Shown here in pieces: positions 31,053-42,800 of a DNA stretch of 64,000 bases (positions within the stretch are counted from its first letter, which is position 1; every line of letters starts with the position of its first letter). The stretch covers positions 1-64,000 of the forward strand of contig NZ_NBYY01000010.1 of the NCBI RefSeq assembly GCF_002464935.1, written 5' to 3'. The translations under genes were made by a program, and so were the position numbers. The DNA comes from Candidatus Enterovibrio escicola (GTDB taxonomy: Bacteria; Pseudomonadota; Gammaproteobacteria; Enterobacterales; Vibrionaceae). The notes under the pieces are model-generated. The model was given only the letters and a program-made list of their open reading frames with translations, made no database searches and had not been told where the DNA came from.

Positions 31053-32803
31053 TGTTTAAGGGAAAAAAGAAAGAAGTCAATTATAGAACCAAAAAACCAG
31101 CACCAATTTTTATCAAATGGCGCTTCGTGACGGTTTGCTTTTTTGTTTCTTTCGTGTTTCTAGCATTGATTTCGCGCGCTGCTTTTATTCAGGTGATTGA
31201 GCCAGACCGCCTTCGTTATGAAGGCGATTTACGTTCTGTACGGGTAAAATCCTTTTCTTCTGCGCGTGGTATTATAACGGATCGGAATGAAGAGCCATTG
31301 GCAGTGAGTGTGCCAGTGCAAGCCGTTTGGGCAGATCCTGTACAAGTGTTCAGAAATGATGGTTTGGTTGATACCGTACGTTGGAATGCATTGGCGGATG
31401 TGTTGGGTCTTGATCGTAAGAAGATGTTAGTGCGTATTGAAGAAAATAGAAATAAGCGGTTTATCTATCTCCAACGTCAAGTTGGATCCGCGATGTGTGA
31501 TTATATCAAAGGCCTTAAACTTCTGGGTATTGGTCTTAAGGAAGAGTCTCGTCGCTTTTACCCTTCGGGTGAAGTCAGCGCGCATCTAGTGGGAGTGACG
31601 GGGATTGATGGTCGTGGATTAGAAGGGATTGAGCGGGGGTATGATAACTGGCTCAGTGGAGAACCAAGACGTCGTATTGTACGTAAAGATAGATATGGCC
31701 GTGTGGTTGAAAATCTATCTCTTGGAGTTCTTAATGAAGGAAAACCACTGCAATTGAGTATTGACCAGCGTTTGCAAGCAATGTCTTATCGTGCGATCAA
31801 ACAAGCTGTGGCAGACTATCGTGCGACATCAGGTTCGTTGGTGATGGTAGACGTGCGTACAGGAGAAGTGCTCGCCATGGTCAATGTTCCATCATACAAT
31901 CCTAATAATCGAGCTGATCTGAAAAGCTATAAGATGCGGAATCGTGCTATCACTGATGTATTCGAACCTGGTTCAACCATTAAACCCTTGGTGATATTGG
32001 CAGGATTAGAAAACGGTGTCGTAGACGAAAATACCATCATTGATACCGGAAATGGTGTCATGTCGATCGGTGGTTCAAAGGTACGAGATGTCACGAAAGT
32101 TGGTAAAGCTGATCTACGTAGTATTCTTAGGAAATCTAGTAACATTGGTGTAAGTAAACTTTCACTGTCCATGCCTGTGGAAACCTTGTTGGGTTTATAC
32201 AGTATTTTCGGTATAGGCGATGTTACGGGTGTAAATTTGGTGGGTGAGTCTCTCGGTCTTTATCCTTATCGTCGTAGTTGGTCTGATTTTGAACGTGCGA
32301 CCTTGTCATTTGGCTATGGCTTTTCTATTACGCCTACTCAGCTTGTACGCGCGTATGCTGTTCTTGGTAGTGAAGGTGTTAAACGTCCGTTGTCAATTTT
32401 AAAAACTGAATCTGTCGTCCTAGGTAAACAGGTGGTTTCGAGGAAAAATACTCGCAAGGTGTTAGATATGCTAGAATCAGTGACCGAAAAAGGTGGTAGT
32501 GCACGTCGTGCTGCGGTGGCGGGGTACCGTGTTGGGGCGAAAACAGGTACGACCAAAGTGGCTATTAGGGGTGGGTATGGTGATGATTACGTTGGCTACA
32601 CGGCGGGCATTGCACCGATTAGCGCTCCTCGTATTGCCATGGTGGTGGTGATTAACGAACCACAGGGTGATAAGTATTACGGAGGTCAAGTAGCGGCTCC
32701 TATTTTTTCTGAAGTTATGAAAAGTACGTTACAGATATTGAATGTCCCGCCTGATGGGAAACTGACCATGTTGCAGACTGCAAAAACAAACAAGAATAGC
32801 TGA
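31052..32803 (+). CDS. ftsI: Septal peptidoglycan transpeptidase PBP3
   Basis: FtsI cross-links septal peptidoglycan together with FtsW. The 583 residues have an N-terminal membrane anchor (about 25-45), a pedestal domain, and a transpeptidase domain with the three active-site motifs: S-T-I-K in EPGSTIKPL, SSN in RKSSNIGVSK, and KTG in GAKTGTTK. The start is GTG. It runs from the end of ftsL to the murE start without a gap. Confidence 0.96.
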   Translation: MFKGKKKEVNYRTKKPAPIFIKWRFVTVCFFVSFVFLALISRAAFIQVIEPDRLRYEGDLRSVRVKSFSSARGIITDRNEEPLAVSVPVQAVWADPVQVFRNDGLVDTVRWNALADVLGLDRKKMLVRIEENRNKRFIYLQRQVGSAMCDYIKGLKLLGIGLKEESRRFYPSGEVSAHLVGVTGIDGRGLEGIERGYDNWLSGEPRRRIVRKDRYGRVVENLSLGVLNEGKPLQLSIDQRLQAMSYRAIKQAVADYRATSGSLVMVDVRTGEVLAMVNVPSYNPNNRADLKSYKMRNRAITDVFEPGSTIKPLVILAGLENGVVDENTIIDTGNGVMSIGGSKVRDVTKVGKADLRSILRKSSNIGVSKLSLSMPVETLLGLYSIFGIGDVTGVNLVGESLGLYPYRRSWSDFERATLSFGYGFSITPTQLVRAYAVLGSEGVKRPLSILKTESVVLGKQVVSRKNTRKVLDMLESVTEKGGSARRAAVAGYRVGAKTGTTKVAIRGGYGDDYVGYTAGIAPISAPRIAMVVVINEPQGDKYYGGQVAAPIFSEVMKSTLQILNVPPDGKLTMLQTAKTNKNS

Positions 32804-34284
32804 TGCACGAGATAAGTTTTAATGAACTTATGGCGCCATGGTTAGAATATGTACCAGAGAAAAAAATTACTGGACTTAAATTAGATAACCGTCAGATTGA
32901 GCTAGGGGATGTATTTATCGCTATTCAGGGACATAGTCTGGATGCGAGAATTTTTATCGCTGATGCTATTAGTGCAGGTGCAGCGGCCGTGATAGCTGAT
33001 GAAGGCGATACTGGCGGACAATTTGGTGTCACTATGCATGATACTGTACCCGTTGTCACTTTTCCTGATCTTAAGTCTAATCTTTCTGAGATCGCAGCGC
33101 GCTTCTATCAATTGCCAAGTCAACGGATGATGATGATCGGGGTGACGGGTACTAACGGTAAAACCACTGTCAGTCAACTTATTGCACAATGGATTGATTT
33201 GATGGGTGGTTACACCGCAGTGATGGGTACAACAGGAAATGGTTTTCTTACTGAATTAAGGCCGTCGTTAAATACTACAGCGAGTGCAGTAGATATCCAA
33301 CAACAATTGGCATCATTCCAACACCTAGGAGCGACCCATATTGCAATGGAAGTGTCTTCGCATGGTTTGGTACAAGATCGTGTCAAAGCAGTCACATTTG
33401 ATGTGGCTATTTTCACCAATCTGAGCCGTGACCACTTGGATTACCACGGAAGCATGGAAGCTTATGCGGAAGCTAAGTTCCGTCTATTCACAAAATTTGG
33501 TTCACCAGTGTTCGTTATGAACGCCGATGATGGGGTGGGTGCACAATGGTTAGAGAGCATACCTGAAGCTATTGCGGTGTCGCTGTCTGAAGAGGGCGTG
33601 AAAGCTTACTCCGGACGTAAACTATGGCTTACATCAGTAAATTACACCATCAGTGGCGTGACGGTAGAATTTGCATCGGATTGGGGTGCTGGAAAATTCA
33701 GGGCACCATTGGTGGGTGAATTTAATGTAATGAATTTGCTGCTTAGCCTAGCTACCTTACTTGGGATTGGTTATGACAAGTCAGCATTAGTTAATGTTGC
33801 CCAGCAACTTCGGACTGTTAACGGTCGAATGGAAGTTTTTTACCGCGCTGATAAACCCCTGTTGGTGGTTGACTATGCTCACACTCCGAGTGCTCTTGGG
33901 AAAGCACTCACGGCGTTGCGACGCCATTGTGAAGGGCAACTTTGGTGTATTTTTGGCTGTGGTGGAGATAGAGATACGGGTAAGCGCCCTATGATGGCAA
34001 AGATTTCGGAAACACTTGCGGATAAAGTTATTTTGACAGATGACAATCCTCGATCTGAATTACCACAAAGCATCGTTGCGGACATGCTTAAAGGGATGCA
34101 TTCGCCAGAAAAGGCGATTGTCCTCCATAATCGTGTGCAGGCTTGTCATTATGCCTTTGAAAATGCATTTGAAAATGATGTCATTCTCGTAGCCGGAAAA
34201 GGTCATGAGGACTATCAAGTATTGATATCTGAAACGATTGCATATTCAGACCGTGAGACTGTGCGGAAGTTATTGGAATTTTAG
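32803..34284 (+). CDS. murE: UDP-MurNAc-tripeptide synthetase, meso-DAP adding
   Basis: MurE adds meso-diaminopimelate to UDP-MurNAc-L-Ala-D-Glu. The 493 residues contain the Mur ligase ATP loop (GVTGTNGKTTVSQ) and the DNPR motif (TDDNPRSE) that marks meso-DAP rather than lysine specificity. The catalytic region YAHTPSALGKALTAL is also present. It follows ftsI directly and precedes murF by two bases. Confidence 0.97.
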   Translation: MHEISFNELMAPWLEYVPEKKITGLKLDNRQIELGDVFIAIQGHSLDARIFIADAISAGAAAVIADEGDTGGQFGVTMHDTVPVVTFPDLKSNLSEIAARFYQLPSQRMMMIGVTGTNGKTTVSQLIAQWIDLMGGYTAVMGTTGNGFLTELRPSLNTTASAVDIQQQLASFQHLGATHIAMEVSSHGLVQDRVKAVTFDVAIFTNLSRDHLDYHGSMEAYAEAKFRLFTKFGSPVFVMNADDGVGAQWLESIPEAIAVSLSEEGVKAYSGRKLWLTSVNYTISGVTVEFASDWGAGKFRAPLVGEFNVMNLLLSLATLLGIGYDKSALVNVAQQLRTVNGRMEVFYRADKPLLVVDYAHTPSALGKALTALRRHCEGQLWCIFGCGGDRDTGKRPMMAKISETLADKVILTDDNPRSELPQSIVADMLKGMHSPEKAIVLHNRVQACHYAFENAFENDVILVAGKGHEDYQVLISETIAYSDRETVRKLLEF

Positions 34285-34286
34285 GG

Positions 34287-35648
34287 ATGATCCCGATTTC
34301 TATTAAAGCGTTGCAAACTTTGCTCAACGCCGATCTTGTTGGAGAAGATGTGGTTATTGATGCGTTGTCAACTGAAACATCCACATTAAGCCATGGTTCT
34401 TTGTTTGTCGCGTTGGTTGGTGAGAGGTTTGATGCACATGACTTTGTTATTACCGCCAAGCAGAATGGTGCGTCTGCACTATTGGTTTCTCAGCATGTTT
34501 CTTGTGATTTACCCCAACTAATTGTAGAGAATACCAAATTGGCTCTTGGCCAATTGGCCACGTGGGTGAAAGTGCAATGTGATGTGAAAACTATTGCACT
34601 GACAGGAAGTTGTGGAAAAACTACGGTCAAAGAAATGTTAGCGTCGATCCTTTCTCGGAAAGGACAAACCCTTTACACTGCGAATAATTTTAATAATGAT
34701 ATTGGTGTCCCTTTGACGTTACTGCGTTTGCAGCCGTCGCATGACTATGCAGTTGTCGAATTGGGTGCAAATCACATCGGTGAAATAGAATATACCACGA
34801 AAATGGTTAAACCTGATATTGCTCTAGTGACAAATATTACTGCAGCCCACTTGGACGGGTTTGGCTCACTGGAGGGAATTGCGAGAGGCAAAGGTGAGAT
34901 CTTTGAAGGTCTTGCCGATGGTGCACCTGCGATTATCAATTTAAATAGCAATGGAGGTTTGTATTGGAATTCAGTACTGGAAAGTAAGCAATTACTTACA
35001 ATGTCAGAGTCGGACAAATCTGCTGACTATCATGCTCTAAATGTACATCAAATTGACGAAGGTTGTTTTCAGTTTGATATGGTGACGCCTGTTGGCATCT
35101 TCCCGATTATTTTGAGCTTGCCAGGTGAACACAATGTCGCCAATGCGCTTCTTGCTGCGAGTGCTGCATCAAATGTTGATGGTATCACTATGAAAGAGGT
35201 GACGGAAGGTTTGGCTTCTGTTGCAGCATTGAAAGGCCGCGGTATGATTACATTTCCACGTCCCGGTCTTCGGCTAATTGATGATAGCTATAACGCGAGC
35301 GTTGCAGCTATGAAAGCAGCGGTAGATATGCTCGATAGCTTTGACGGTGACAAAGTAATCGTCCTAGCAGACATGAGAGAAATGGGTAAATATTCTGGTA
35401 CCGTTCACCAAGACGTTGCAGAACACCTTAATAAAGCATCGATTCAAACCATAATTACTTACGGGTCAGCAAGTGCTGTGATCAGCGAACATTGTGGTGG
35501 TCAACATTTTGATAACAAAGATAAGTTGATTGCGTACGTAGTAAAACTCATAAAAATAAAACATACAGTTTCTGTGTTGATAAAAGGTGCTCATGGGATG
35601 AAAATGTCACAAGTGGTTGCGGCTATTGAGGAGGCTACAACATGCTAG
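34287..35648 (+). CDS. murF: UDP-MurNAc-pentapeptide synthetase
   Basis: MurF adds the D-Ala-D-Ala dipeptide to complete the muropeptide precursor. The 453 residues show the ATP loop [29 protein letters not shown] and [14 protein letters not shown]. The D-Ala-D-Ala ligase itself is not in this cluster, as usual for vibrios. The end overlaps mraY. Confidence 0.96.
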   Translation: MIPISIKALQTLLNADLVGEDVVIDALSTETSTLSHGSLFVALVGERFDAHDFVITAKQNGASALLVSQHVSCDLPQLIVENTKLALGQLATWVKVQCDVKTIALTGSCGKTTVKEMLASILSRKGQTLYTANNFNNDIGVPLTLLRLQPSHDYAVVELGANHIGEIEYTTKMVKPDIALVTNITAAHLDGFGSLEGIARGKGEIFEGLADGAPAIINLNSNGGLYWNSVLESKQLLTMSESDKSADYHALNVHQIDEGCFQFDMVTPVGIFPIILSLPGEHNVANALLAASAASNVDGITMKEVTEGLASVAALKGRGMITFPRPGLRLIDDSYNASVAAMKAAVDMLDSFDGDKVIVLADMREMGKYSGTVHQDVAEHLNKASIQTIITYGSASAVISEHCGGQHFDNKDKLIAYVVKLIKIKHTVSVLIKGAHGMKMSQVVAAIEEATTC

Positions 35649-36724
35649 TTTGGCTTTCTGATCTCCTTGAACACTACGTTCCTTTTTTCCGTCTTTTCGA
35701 CTACCTGACGTTTCGGGCAATTGTTAGTGTGTTGACAGCGTTGGTAATCTCGCTATGGATGGGGCCTCACATGATTGTTCACCTTCAGATATTGCAAGTT
35801 GGTCAGGTGGTGCGTAATGACGGGCCCGAGTCACATTTTCGGAAACGTGGTACGCCTACCATGGGGGGCATTATGATTTTAACTTCCATTACGGTGACGG
35901 TATTGCTTTGGGCTGATTTATCCAACCCTTATGTATGGGCGGTATTGGTTGTTACATTGGGTTACGGTACCATCGGATTTGTTGACGATTACCGTAAGGT
36001 GGTTCGTAAGAATTCGGATGGTCTCGTTGCATGTTGGAAATATTTCTGGCAATCCACCATTGCGCTGGCTGTTGCGTTTTTTCTTTATATACACGGTCAA
36101 GACACTGTTGTAACTCAGCTTGTAGTGCCTTTCTTTAAAGATGTGATACCACAGCTTGGTTTGTCCTACATCATTCTAACGTATTTCGTTATAGTGGGAA
36201 CCAGTAATGCTGTCAATCTTACTGATGGGCTTGATGGTCTTGCGATCATGCCAACTGTTATGATTGCTGGTGGCTTTGCGTTTATTGCGTGGGCAACGGG
36301 TAATGTTAACTTTGCAGAATACCTACACATTCCGTACATTAAAAACGCCAGTGAACTGGTAATCCTGTGTGCCGCGATTGTTGGTTCAGGTCTTGGATTT
36401 TTGTGGTTTAACACCTATCCCGCCCAAGTTTTCATGGGTGATGTGGGCTCATTAGCACTGGGTGGTGCGTTGGGTACCATAGCAGTACTAGTGCGTCAGG
36501 AATTATTATTGGTGATTATGGGTGGTGTATTCGTGATGGAAACCCTGTCTGTGATTCTGCAGGTAGGCTCATTCAAACTGCGAGGACAACGTATTTTCCG
36601 CATGGCACCCATCCATCACCATTATGAATTAAAAGGTTGGCCAGAACCGCGCGTTATTGTACGTTTTTGGATTATTACTTTGATGTTGGTTTTAGTTGGA
36701 CTTGGAACCTTGAAGGTACGTTAA
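35642..36724 (+). CDS. mraY: Phospho-MurNAc-pentapeptide transferase (lipid I synthase)
   Basis: MraY transfers phospho-MurNAc-pentapeptide to undecaprenyl phosphate at the inner membrane. The 360-residue polytopic protein has the family motifs [22 protein letters not shown] (catalytic Asp pair region), [11 protein letters not shown] and the His-rich APIHHHYE loop. All membrane segments appear intact. Confidence 0.97.
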   Translation: MLVWLSDLLEHYVPFFRLFDYLTFRAIVSVLTALVISLWMGPHMIVHLQILQVGQVVRNDGPESHFRKRGTPTMGGIMILTSITVTVLLWADLSNPYVWAVLVVTLGYGTIGFVDDYRKVVRKNSDGLVACWKYFWQSTIALAVAFFLYIHGQDTVVTQLVVPFFKDVIPQLGLSYIILTYFVIVGTSNAVNLTDGLDGLAIMPTVMIAGGFAFIAWATGNVNFAEYLHIPYIKNASELVILCAAIVGSGLGFLWFNTYPAQVFMGDVGSLALGGALGTIAVLVRQELLLVIMGGVFVMETLSVILQVGSFKLRGQRIFRMAPIHHHYELKGWPEPRVIVRFWIITLMLVLVGLGTLKVR

Positions 36725-36727
36725 ACT

Positions 36728-38068
36728 ATGGCAAACGCCACGAGAAAAAAGATTGTGGTGATAGGGCTCGGTATGACTGGGCTTTCTGTTATTCAACATT
36801 TTGTTAGGAAGGGCAGTGATACTGATATCAAAGTGATCGATACTCGAGTCACACCTCAGAGAGTTGAATTATTGCCACCGAATGTCTCATTACACACGGG
36901 TGGATGGAATATGGACTGGTTGCTCACCGCGGATCAAATTGTTACAACTCCCGGTGTTGCATTATCAACTCCAGAACTGAAACAAGCGACGGTAAAAGGA
37001 ATTGAGATCGTAGGCGATATTGAACTTTTTGCACGTGATGTGAGTACTCCAGTTATCGGTATTACAGGCTCTAATGGCAAAAGTACGGTGACGAATCTGG
37101 TGGGAGATATGGCAAAAGTAGCTGGGATAAATGTTGGTATCGGTGGCAACATTGGTTTTGCTGCACTGGACATGCTAGCAAATGACCATGCACTTTATAT
37201 CCTTGAACTGTCAAGTTTTCAGTTGGAAACAACATCATCACTCAATCTGACGGCTGCGGTGTTTCTGAATTTATCAGAAGATCATATGGATAGATACACG
37301 GGCATTAATGATTACCGTAATGCCAAACGTCGAATTTTCGACAGGGCAAAACTTGCAGTTTGGAATCAAGACGATTTGCAATCAAAAGCATTAAATCATT
37401 CGAACATGATCAGTTTCGGTTTTACTAATGGTGATTACACGGTCACATTACTTGATGGTAAGGAGTGGTTAACTGCAAAAGGTATCCCAATTATGCCTGT
37501 GTCTGATATCGCATTGGTTGGCCGTCATAATGTCGCAAATTGCCTTGCAGCAATGGTGCTTGCTGATGCGGTGGGCATAGATAGACAGGTGCAATGTACG
37601 GCAATGCGTCAGTCTAGGGGATTACCTCACCGTTGCCAGCAAGTGTTAGAACATAACGGTGTTATGTGGATCAATGATTCAAAGGCGACTAATCCAGCGA
37701 GTACGTTAGCGGCATTGGATGGACTTCAATTTGCAGGACGATTACATTTGTTGCTGGGAGGTGATGGAAAAGGTGCTGATTTTTCAGTTTTGAAACCTGT
37801 ACTTGAAAGGTTAGATATAACTCTGTATTGCTATGGCAGAGATGGTCATAAATTTACTGAATTGTCTGCCCACACAAGGGTGGTGGACACCATGCAGCAG
37901 GCGATGGACCTCGCAGCACAAAACGTAACCTTTGGGGATATAGTGCTACTATCTCCAGCGTGTGCAAGTCTCGATCAATTCACTAGTTTCATGGAACGAG
38001 GCGATACTTTCTCGGCCTATGCAAGTGAAATTGCTGCACGAATGAATGAGGGTAGGGTTTCAGTATGA
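36728..38068 (+). CDS. murD: UDP-MurNAc-L-alanine:D-glutamate ligase
   Basis: MurD adds D-glutamate to UDP-MurNAc-L-Ala. The 446 residues have the N-terminal UDP-binding Rossmann region ([11 protein letters not shown]), the ATP loop [24 protein letters not shown] and the C-terminal [12 protein letters not shown]. Gene order and length are normal; the end overlaps ftsW. Confidence 0.96.
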   Translation: MANATRKKIVVIGLGMTGLSVIQHFVRKGSDTDIKVIDTRVTPQRVELLPPNVSLHTGGWNMDWLLTADQIVTTPGVALSTPELKQATVKGIEIVGDIELFARDVSTPVIGITGSNGKSTVTNLVGDMAKVAGINVGIGGNIGFAALDMLANDHALYILELSSFQLETTSSLNLTAAVFLNLSEDHMDRYTGINDYRNAKRRIFDRAKLAVWNQDDLQSKALNHSNMISFGFTNGDYTVTLLDGKEWLTAKGIPIMPVSDIALVGRHNVANCLAAMVLADAVGIDRQVQCTAMRQSRGLPHRCQQVLEHNGVMWINDSKATNPASTLAALDGLQFAGRLHLLLGGDGKGADFSVLKPVLERLDITLYCYGRDGHKFTELSAHTRVVDTMQQAMDLAAQNVTFGDIVLLSPACASLDQFTSFMERGDTFSAYASEIAARMNEGRVSV

Positions 38069-39261
38069 TGGGTACCAAGTGGGAAAAGATCAATGTTTGG
38101 CGTTGGTTATCGTGGCCTGATCAAACCACTTTGTATGACAGATACATCGTCTGGATCTCGTTAGGCTTGATGCTAGTGGGGTTCATTATGGTATCATCGG
38201 CATCGATTCCATTGTCGAGTCGTTTAGCTGACCAACCATTTTACTTTGCAATACGTCAGGGCATTTATCTCATTGGCGCGATTATCGTTGCAGGGATGAT
38301 GATGCAGATATCTTTGGATAAGTGGCAGCAATTTAGTGTCCCTATGCTATTGATCTCACTATCCTTACTAGGAGCTGTGCTGTTTATTGGCCATTCTATT
38401 AATGGTGCGTTACGCTGGCTCCCACTAGGTATTATTAATCTGCAACCAGCAGAAGTGGCAAAGCTTTCACTATTTTTATTTGTGTCTGGTTATTTAGTTC
38501 GCCGACACGAGGAAGTAAGAGAGAGTTTGACGGGGTTTCTTAAACCTTTAGCGGTGCTTATCGTCATTGCCTTACTGTTGTTAGCACAGCCAGATTTAGG
38601 CTCTGTCGTCGTGATGTTTGTGACCACGTTAGGAATGCTGTTTATTGCGGGTGCAAAACTTTGGCAATTTTGCGTCCTTCTTTTTTCAGGGATTGCCCTA
38701 GTGGCCATGGTTATCATCACTGAACCTTATCGTATTAGCCGTGTCACGTCATTTTTGGATCCATGGCAAGACCCATTCGGAAGTGGTTACCAACTTACTC
38801 AATCATTAATGGCATTCGGCCGAGGTGATTGGTTGGGGCAAGGTTTAGGTAACTCGATTCAGAAACTTGAATATTTACCTGAGGCACATACGGATTTTGT
38901 GGTTGCGGTTTTGGCGGAAGAACTGGGGCTTGTGGGCGTTATATCTGTACTACTGATGATATTTGCATTGGTGTTGCGTGCACTGTTTATTGGCAAACGA
39001 TGCTTAGAAGTTAACCAATTGTTTGGTGGTTTCCTCGCGTTTGGTATTGGGATCTGGTTTGCCTTCCAAACCTCTGTTAACGTGGGTGTTGCCATGGGTC
39101 TTATGCCAACAAAAGGCTTAACATTACCCTTGGTAAGTTACGGAGGGTCTAGCTTATTTATTATGTCTACTGCGGTGGTGCTGTTATTGAGGATCGATCA
39201 CGAATACCGATTAACTGCCTTCGAAACTCATGAACGAGTTACGGTACATGACAAAACATAA
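38065..39261 (+). CDS. ftsW: Septal peptidoglycan glycosyltransferase FtsW
   Basis: FtsW is the SEDS-family glycosyltransferase that polymerises lipid II at the septum with FtsI. The 398 residues have about ten membrane helices and the SEDS motifs [36 protein letters not shown] and [10 protein letters not shown]. It overlaps murD upstream and murG downstream. Confidence 0.96.
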   Translation: MMGTKWEKINVWRWLSWPDQTTLYDRYIVWISLGLMLVGFIMVSSASIPLSSRLADQPFYFAIRQGIYLIGAIIVAGMMMQISLDKWQQFSVPMLLISLSLLGAVLFIGHSINGALRWLPLGIINLQPAEVAKLSLFLFVSGYLVRRHEEVRESLTGFLKPLAVLIVIALLLLAQPDLGSVVVMFVTTLGMLFIAGAKLWQFCVLLFSGIALVAMVIITEPYRISRVTSFLDPWQDPFGSGYQLTQSLMAFGRGDWLGQGLGNSIQKLEYLPEAHTDFVVAVLAEELGLVGVISVLLMIFALVLRALFIGKRCLEVNQLFGGFLAFGIGIWFAFQTSVNVGVAMGLMPTKGLTLPLVSYGGSSLFIMSTAVVLLLRIDHEYRLTAFETHERVTVHDKT

Positions 39262-40324
39262 CGAGCAACAAGGAAAACGCTTATTGGTGATGGCAGGTGG
39301 AACAGGAGGTCACGTTTTTTCAGGACTATCCGTAGCAAAGATGTTGCAGCAAGAAGGGTGGGATATTCGTTGGTTGGGTACTACTGGAAGAATGGAGGCA
39401 GACATAGTACCAAAACATGGCATAGAGATCGACTTTATTGAAGTAAAAGGGCTGCGCAACACTAATTTCACGCGTAAACTTTCTGCTCCTTGGATGGTAG
39501 TGAATGCTGTTTTACAAGCGAGAAAACACATCCATCGCTGGCAGCCTGATGTAGTACTTGGCATGGGTGGTTACGTGAGTGGGCCGGGTGGTTTGGCTGC
39601 ATGGCTAAGTGGTATCCCTGTGGTAATTCATGAACAGAATGCTGTAGCAGGATTAACTAACAAGTGTTTGTCTAGGATTGCTCTCCGTGTGTTGCAGGCA
39701 TTCCCAAGTGCTTTTCCAAAGGGAGAGGTAGTGGGAAATCCAATTAGAGCAGGTTTTTGTGTATTACCTGCTCCTTCAGAAAGACTCAGTGAAGTGGATC
39801 ATCCACTAAAAGTGTTTGTGATGGGTGGGAGCCAAGGTGCTCACATCCTTAACTATATCGTACCGTTAGTGATGTCAAGTTTACAGCGAAACATCTTGAT
39901 CTGTCATCAGGCGGGTAAAGGTAACCAAGCGGATACTATGCAGCGATACCAAAAATTAAATGTGGCTAATGTTGAAGTTACCGAGTTTATAGATGATGTC
40001 GTCGCCACTTACCAGTGGGCGAACCTATTAATTTGTCGTTCAGGTGCATTGACTGTATCGGAGGTTGCTGCTGCGGGTGTTGCAGCTATTTTTATCCCTT
40101 TTCAGCACAAAGATAATCAGCAAGTATTGAATGCAAGATACCTAGTAAATAAAGGTGCCGCAATCATGATTGAGCAGCCAGAACTTATAGCAGAAAAGCT
40201 AACTGAAATGTTGGGTACATTAGATTCTAATACCTTGAGGACAATGGCAGAAGCGGCACGTAACGCTGCCGTTATAGATGCTTCTTCTCGGGTTGCCAAT
40301 ATCATCAAGGGAATAGTGGATTAA
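39248..40324 (+). CDS. murG: Lipid II synthase (GlcNAc transferase)
   Basis: MurG adds GlcNAc to lipid I to give lipid II on the inner face of the membrane. The glycosyltransferase family 28 protein shows [38 protein letters not shown] and the donor-site [16 protein letters not shown]. The ATG at 39248 gives the usual short N-terminus; an in-frame ATG at 39230 is possible. The start lies inside ftsW. Confidence 0.95.
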   Translation: MTKHNEQQGKRLLVMAGGTGGHVFSGLSVAKMLQQEGWDIRWLGTTGRMEADIVPKHGIEIDFIEVKGLRNTNFTRKLSAPWMVVNAVLQARKHIHRWQPDVVLGMGGYVSGPGGLAAWLSGIPVVIHEQNAVAGLTNKCLSRIALRVLQAFPSAFPKGEVVGNPIRAGFCVLPAPSERLSEVDHPLKVFVMGGSQGAHILNYIVPLVMSSLQRNILICHQAGKGNQADTMQRYQKLNVANVEVTEFIDDVVATYQWANLLICRSGALTVSEVAAAGVAAIFIPFQHKDNQQVLNARYLVNKGAAIMIEQPELIAEKLTEMLGTLDSNTLRTMAEAARNAAVIDASSRVANIIKGIVD

Positions 40325-40336
40325 GAGAACAAAGTG

Positions 40337-41800
40337 ATGAGAAAGTTGGAACGTCATCAACTAAACAAGATCAGAGTTATGGTGCCAGAAATGCACCGTG
40401 TAAAACGTATCCACTTTGTCGGTATTGGTGGAGCAGGTATGTGTGGCATCGCAGAAGTGTTAATGAATGAAGGGTATGAAATTACAGGCTCAGATCTTTT
40501 AGAAAGTTCTGTTACCCACCGCTTGAAAAGAAAAGGTGCCAAGGTTTTTATCGGTCATGCAGAAACAAACATTGAGGGCTCTAGCGTGATTGTCGTGTCA
40601 ACAGCTATTAAACAAGACAATCTAGAATTGGTTGCTGCTAAAGTTGCACGTATTCCTGTGGTATGTCGAGCCGAAATGCTGGCTGAGCTGATGCGCTACC
40701 GGAGGGGCATCGCGGTTGCAGGGACCCATGGTAAAACCACTACCACTGCACTCACGACATTGATTTATCAAGAAGCGGGTCTTGATCCAACATTCGTTAA
40801 TGGTGGTCTAGTTAAAAGTGTGGGTACCAATGCGCGTTTGGGATGCAGTCGATACTTGATTGCTGAAGCTGATGAAAGCGATGCATCGTTCCTACATCTG
40901 CAGCCGATGGTGTCCATTGTGACTAACATCGAAGCGGAGCACATGGACACGTATGGTGGTGATTTCGAAAAGCTGAAGGAAACCTTTGTTGAGTTCCTGC
41001 ATAAGCTTCCGTTTTACGGTGAAGCTGTGATGTGTATCGATGATCCAGTGGTTCGAGAACTGATTCCTTTAATCGGTCGTAAAGTAATTACCTATGGATT
41101 TTCTAACGATGCTGACGTGAGATTGGAAGATTATCGTCAGGAAGGACAAAAAGGTATTTTTACGATTATTCGTGCTGGCAAGACGAATCTAGATATTGAA
41201 CTCAATATCCCAGGTCGTCATAATGCATTAAATGCCGCAGCAGCCATTGCTGTTTCTACCGAAGAGGGTGTTGACGATAATGCAATTTTGCGTGCGTTGT
41301 CGAACTTTGAGGGGACGGGTCGTCGCTTTGAACAATTGGGTTTATTTCCAGTAGAGGACGGACACGCCTTGCTGGTAGATGATTATGGTCACCACCCAAG
41401 TGAAGTGGATGCAACCATCCAAGCAGCCCGTGCAGGTTGGAACGATGCACGATTGGTGATGGTATTCCAACCGCATCGTTATACTCGTACTCGCGATTTA
41501 TATGATGATTTTGCGAATGTGCTTGAACACGTTGATGTGTTGTTGATGCTGGATGTTTATTCTGCTGGTGAAGTGTCGATTGTAGGCGCTGATGGTAGAA
41601 GCCTATGTCGCACGATTCGTGTTCGAGGGAAAATTGATCCAATTTTTGTTCCAGATGTGAAATTATTGCCAGCGGCACTCGCTGCGGTTATTCAACCTGG
41701 TGATTTGGTATTGACACAGGGTGCAGGTGATATTGGTAAAGTAGCTAAAAAACTGGCTGAACTGAAACTGGATAAGAAGGCGTTGAACGATCACGTTTGA
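40337..41800 (+). CDS. murC: UDP-MurNAc:L-alanine ligase
   Basis: MurC adds L-alanine to UDP-MurNAc, the first amino acid of the stem peptide. The roughly 487-residue Mur ligase has [18 protein letters not shown], the ATP loop [21 protein letters not shown] and [13 protein letters not shown] at 40337 is taken; a GTG directly before it is also possible. It is followed by about 215 non-coding bases before ftsQ; no ddl gene intervenes, as in vibrios. Confidence 0.96.
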   Translation: MRKLERHQLNKIRVMVPEMHRVKRIHFVGIGGAGMCGIAEVLMNEGYEITGSDLLESSVTHRLKRKGAKVFIGHAETNIEGSSVIVVSTAIKQDNLELVAAKVARIPVVCRAEMLAELMRYRRGIAVAGTHGKTTTTALTTLIYQEAGLDPTFVNGGLVKSVGTNARLGCSRYLIAEADESDASFLHLQPMVSIVTNIEAEHMDTYGGDFEKLKETFVEFLHKLPFYGEAVMCIDDPVVRELIPLIGRKVITYGFSNDADVRLEDYRQEGQKGIFTIIRAGKTNLDIELNIPGRHNALNAAAAIAVSTEEGVDDNAILRALSNFEGTGRRFEQLGLFPVEDGHALLVDDYGHHPSEVDATIQAARAGWNDARLVMVFQPHRYTRTRDLYDDFANVLEHVDVLLMLDVYSAGEVSIVGADGRSLCRTIRVRGKIDPIFVPDVKLLPAALAAVIQPGDLVLTQGAGDIGKVAKKLAELKLDKKALNDHV

Positions 41801-41924
41801 TAACCGTCAAATAACATTGAAAAGCTTCCGGCGAACAAGTGGTTAGTGTTTGATTTTTGCTCGGATATTGATGATTTCGTATGTATCTAAATCTAAGCTT
41901 TGTAACTTCTGCGTAAACAAGGGT

Positions 41925-41953
41925 TTGTGAGCTATCAAACTGACCGCTATAAT
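41925..41953 (+). promoter_or_regulatory. Candidate promoter for ftsQAZ
   Basis: TTGTGA and a consensus TATAAT are separated by exactly 17 bases, 63 bases before the ftsQ start, in the only long gap (41801-42015) inside the cluster. Extra promoters for ftsQAZ are known in other gammaproteobacteria; this one is a sequence prediction. Confidence 0.6.
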
Positions 41954-42015
41954 TGGTCATTGTTGCGAAATAAAAAATAGGTTGCCTGGAATAGCTGCGA
42001 GACCATTACCTGACT

Positions 42016-42783
42016 ATGACTGATGTAATTGAAAATTATATGCCGTCTCAACCTTCAGTGTTTAAAGTGCATGGAGGGGGGCTGGTGTTCCTGTTGTGTG
42101 TCATCTCAGGTATTTTATGGTCTTTGTTGCGTGTTCTGGTTTGGATGGGTGACGAAACTCAGTTACCGTTGTCCCAAATAGTTGTACAAGGAAAGTTGAC
42201 TCATTTATCCGTATTAGATATCCGCAATGCTGTGCTTAAACTTGGGCAATTGAATAGTTTTATGTTGCAGGATGTGGATGATATTCATGACGCGATTTCT
42301 TTATTGCCATGGTTGGCAAATGTTGCAGTAAGAAAACAATGGCCCGACACACTCAAAGTGTGTGTGTCAGAGTACCAGCCAGAGGCAATCTGGAATGGTT
42401 CTCAGCTCTTGGATGTGTCCGGTATTGCGTTTGATGTAGATCCGGAAAATGTCTTGGATATGGTGCTAGTCTCTTTACATGGTCCTGATGGTAGCGAAAG
42501 TGAAGTATTGAAAACGTGGCGAGAAATGCAGAAGATTATTTCACCAACAAAATTAGAAATTGCCACCTTAGCACTAAATGAGCGCCACTCGTGGCGAATA
42601 GTAACGCGAGATGGTATACGAATTGAGCTAGGGCGCAAGTCTAAAAATGTACGATTAGAACGCTTTGTTAGCTTGATCAATGCGATTAATGCAACAGGGA
42701 GAACTATGCAATATGTGGATTTACGCTACGACACGGGTGCTGCGGTAGGCTGGAAGGTTATGCAAACACTCAATGAAGAGTAA
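42016..42783 (+). CDS. ftsQ: Cell division protein FtsQ
   Basis: FtsQ recruits FtsB and FtsL to the divisome. The 255 residues have one membrane helix (about 22-42), a POTRA domain (IVVQGKLTHLSVLDIRNAV, about 52-122) and the FtsQ beta domain ending in YVDLRYDTGAAVGW. It is the first gene of the ftsQ-ftsA-ftsZ subgroup. Confidence 0.94.
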   Translation: MTDVIENYMPSQPSVFKVHGGGLVFLLCVISGILWSLLRVLVWMGDETQLPLSQIVVQGKLTHLSVLDIRNAVLKLGQLNSFMLQDVDDIHDAISLLPWLANVAVRKQWPDTLKVCVSEYQPEAIWNGSQLLDVSGIAFDVDPENVLDMVLVSLHGPDGSESEVLKTWREMQKIISPTKLEIATLALNERHSWRIVTRDGIRIELGRKSKNVRLERFVSLINAINATGRTMQYVDLRYDTGAAVGWKVMQTLNEE

Positions 42784-42800
42784 ACCTGAGAGTGGGTGGA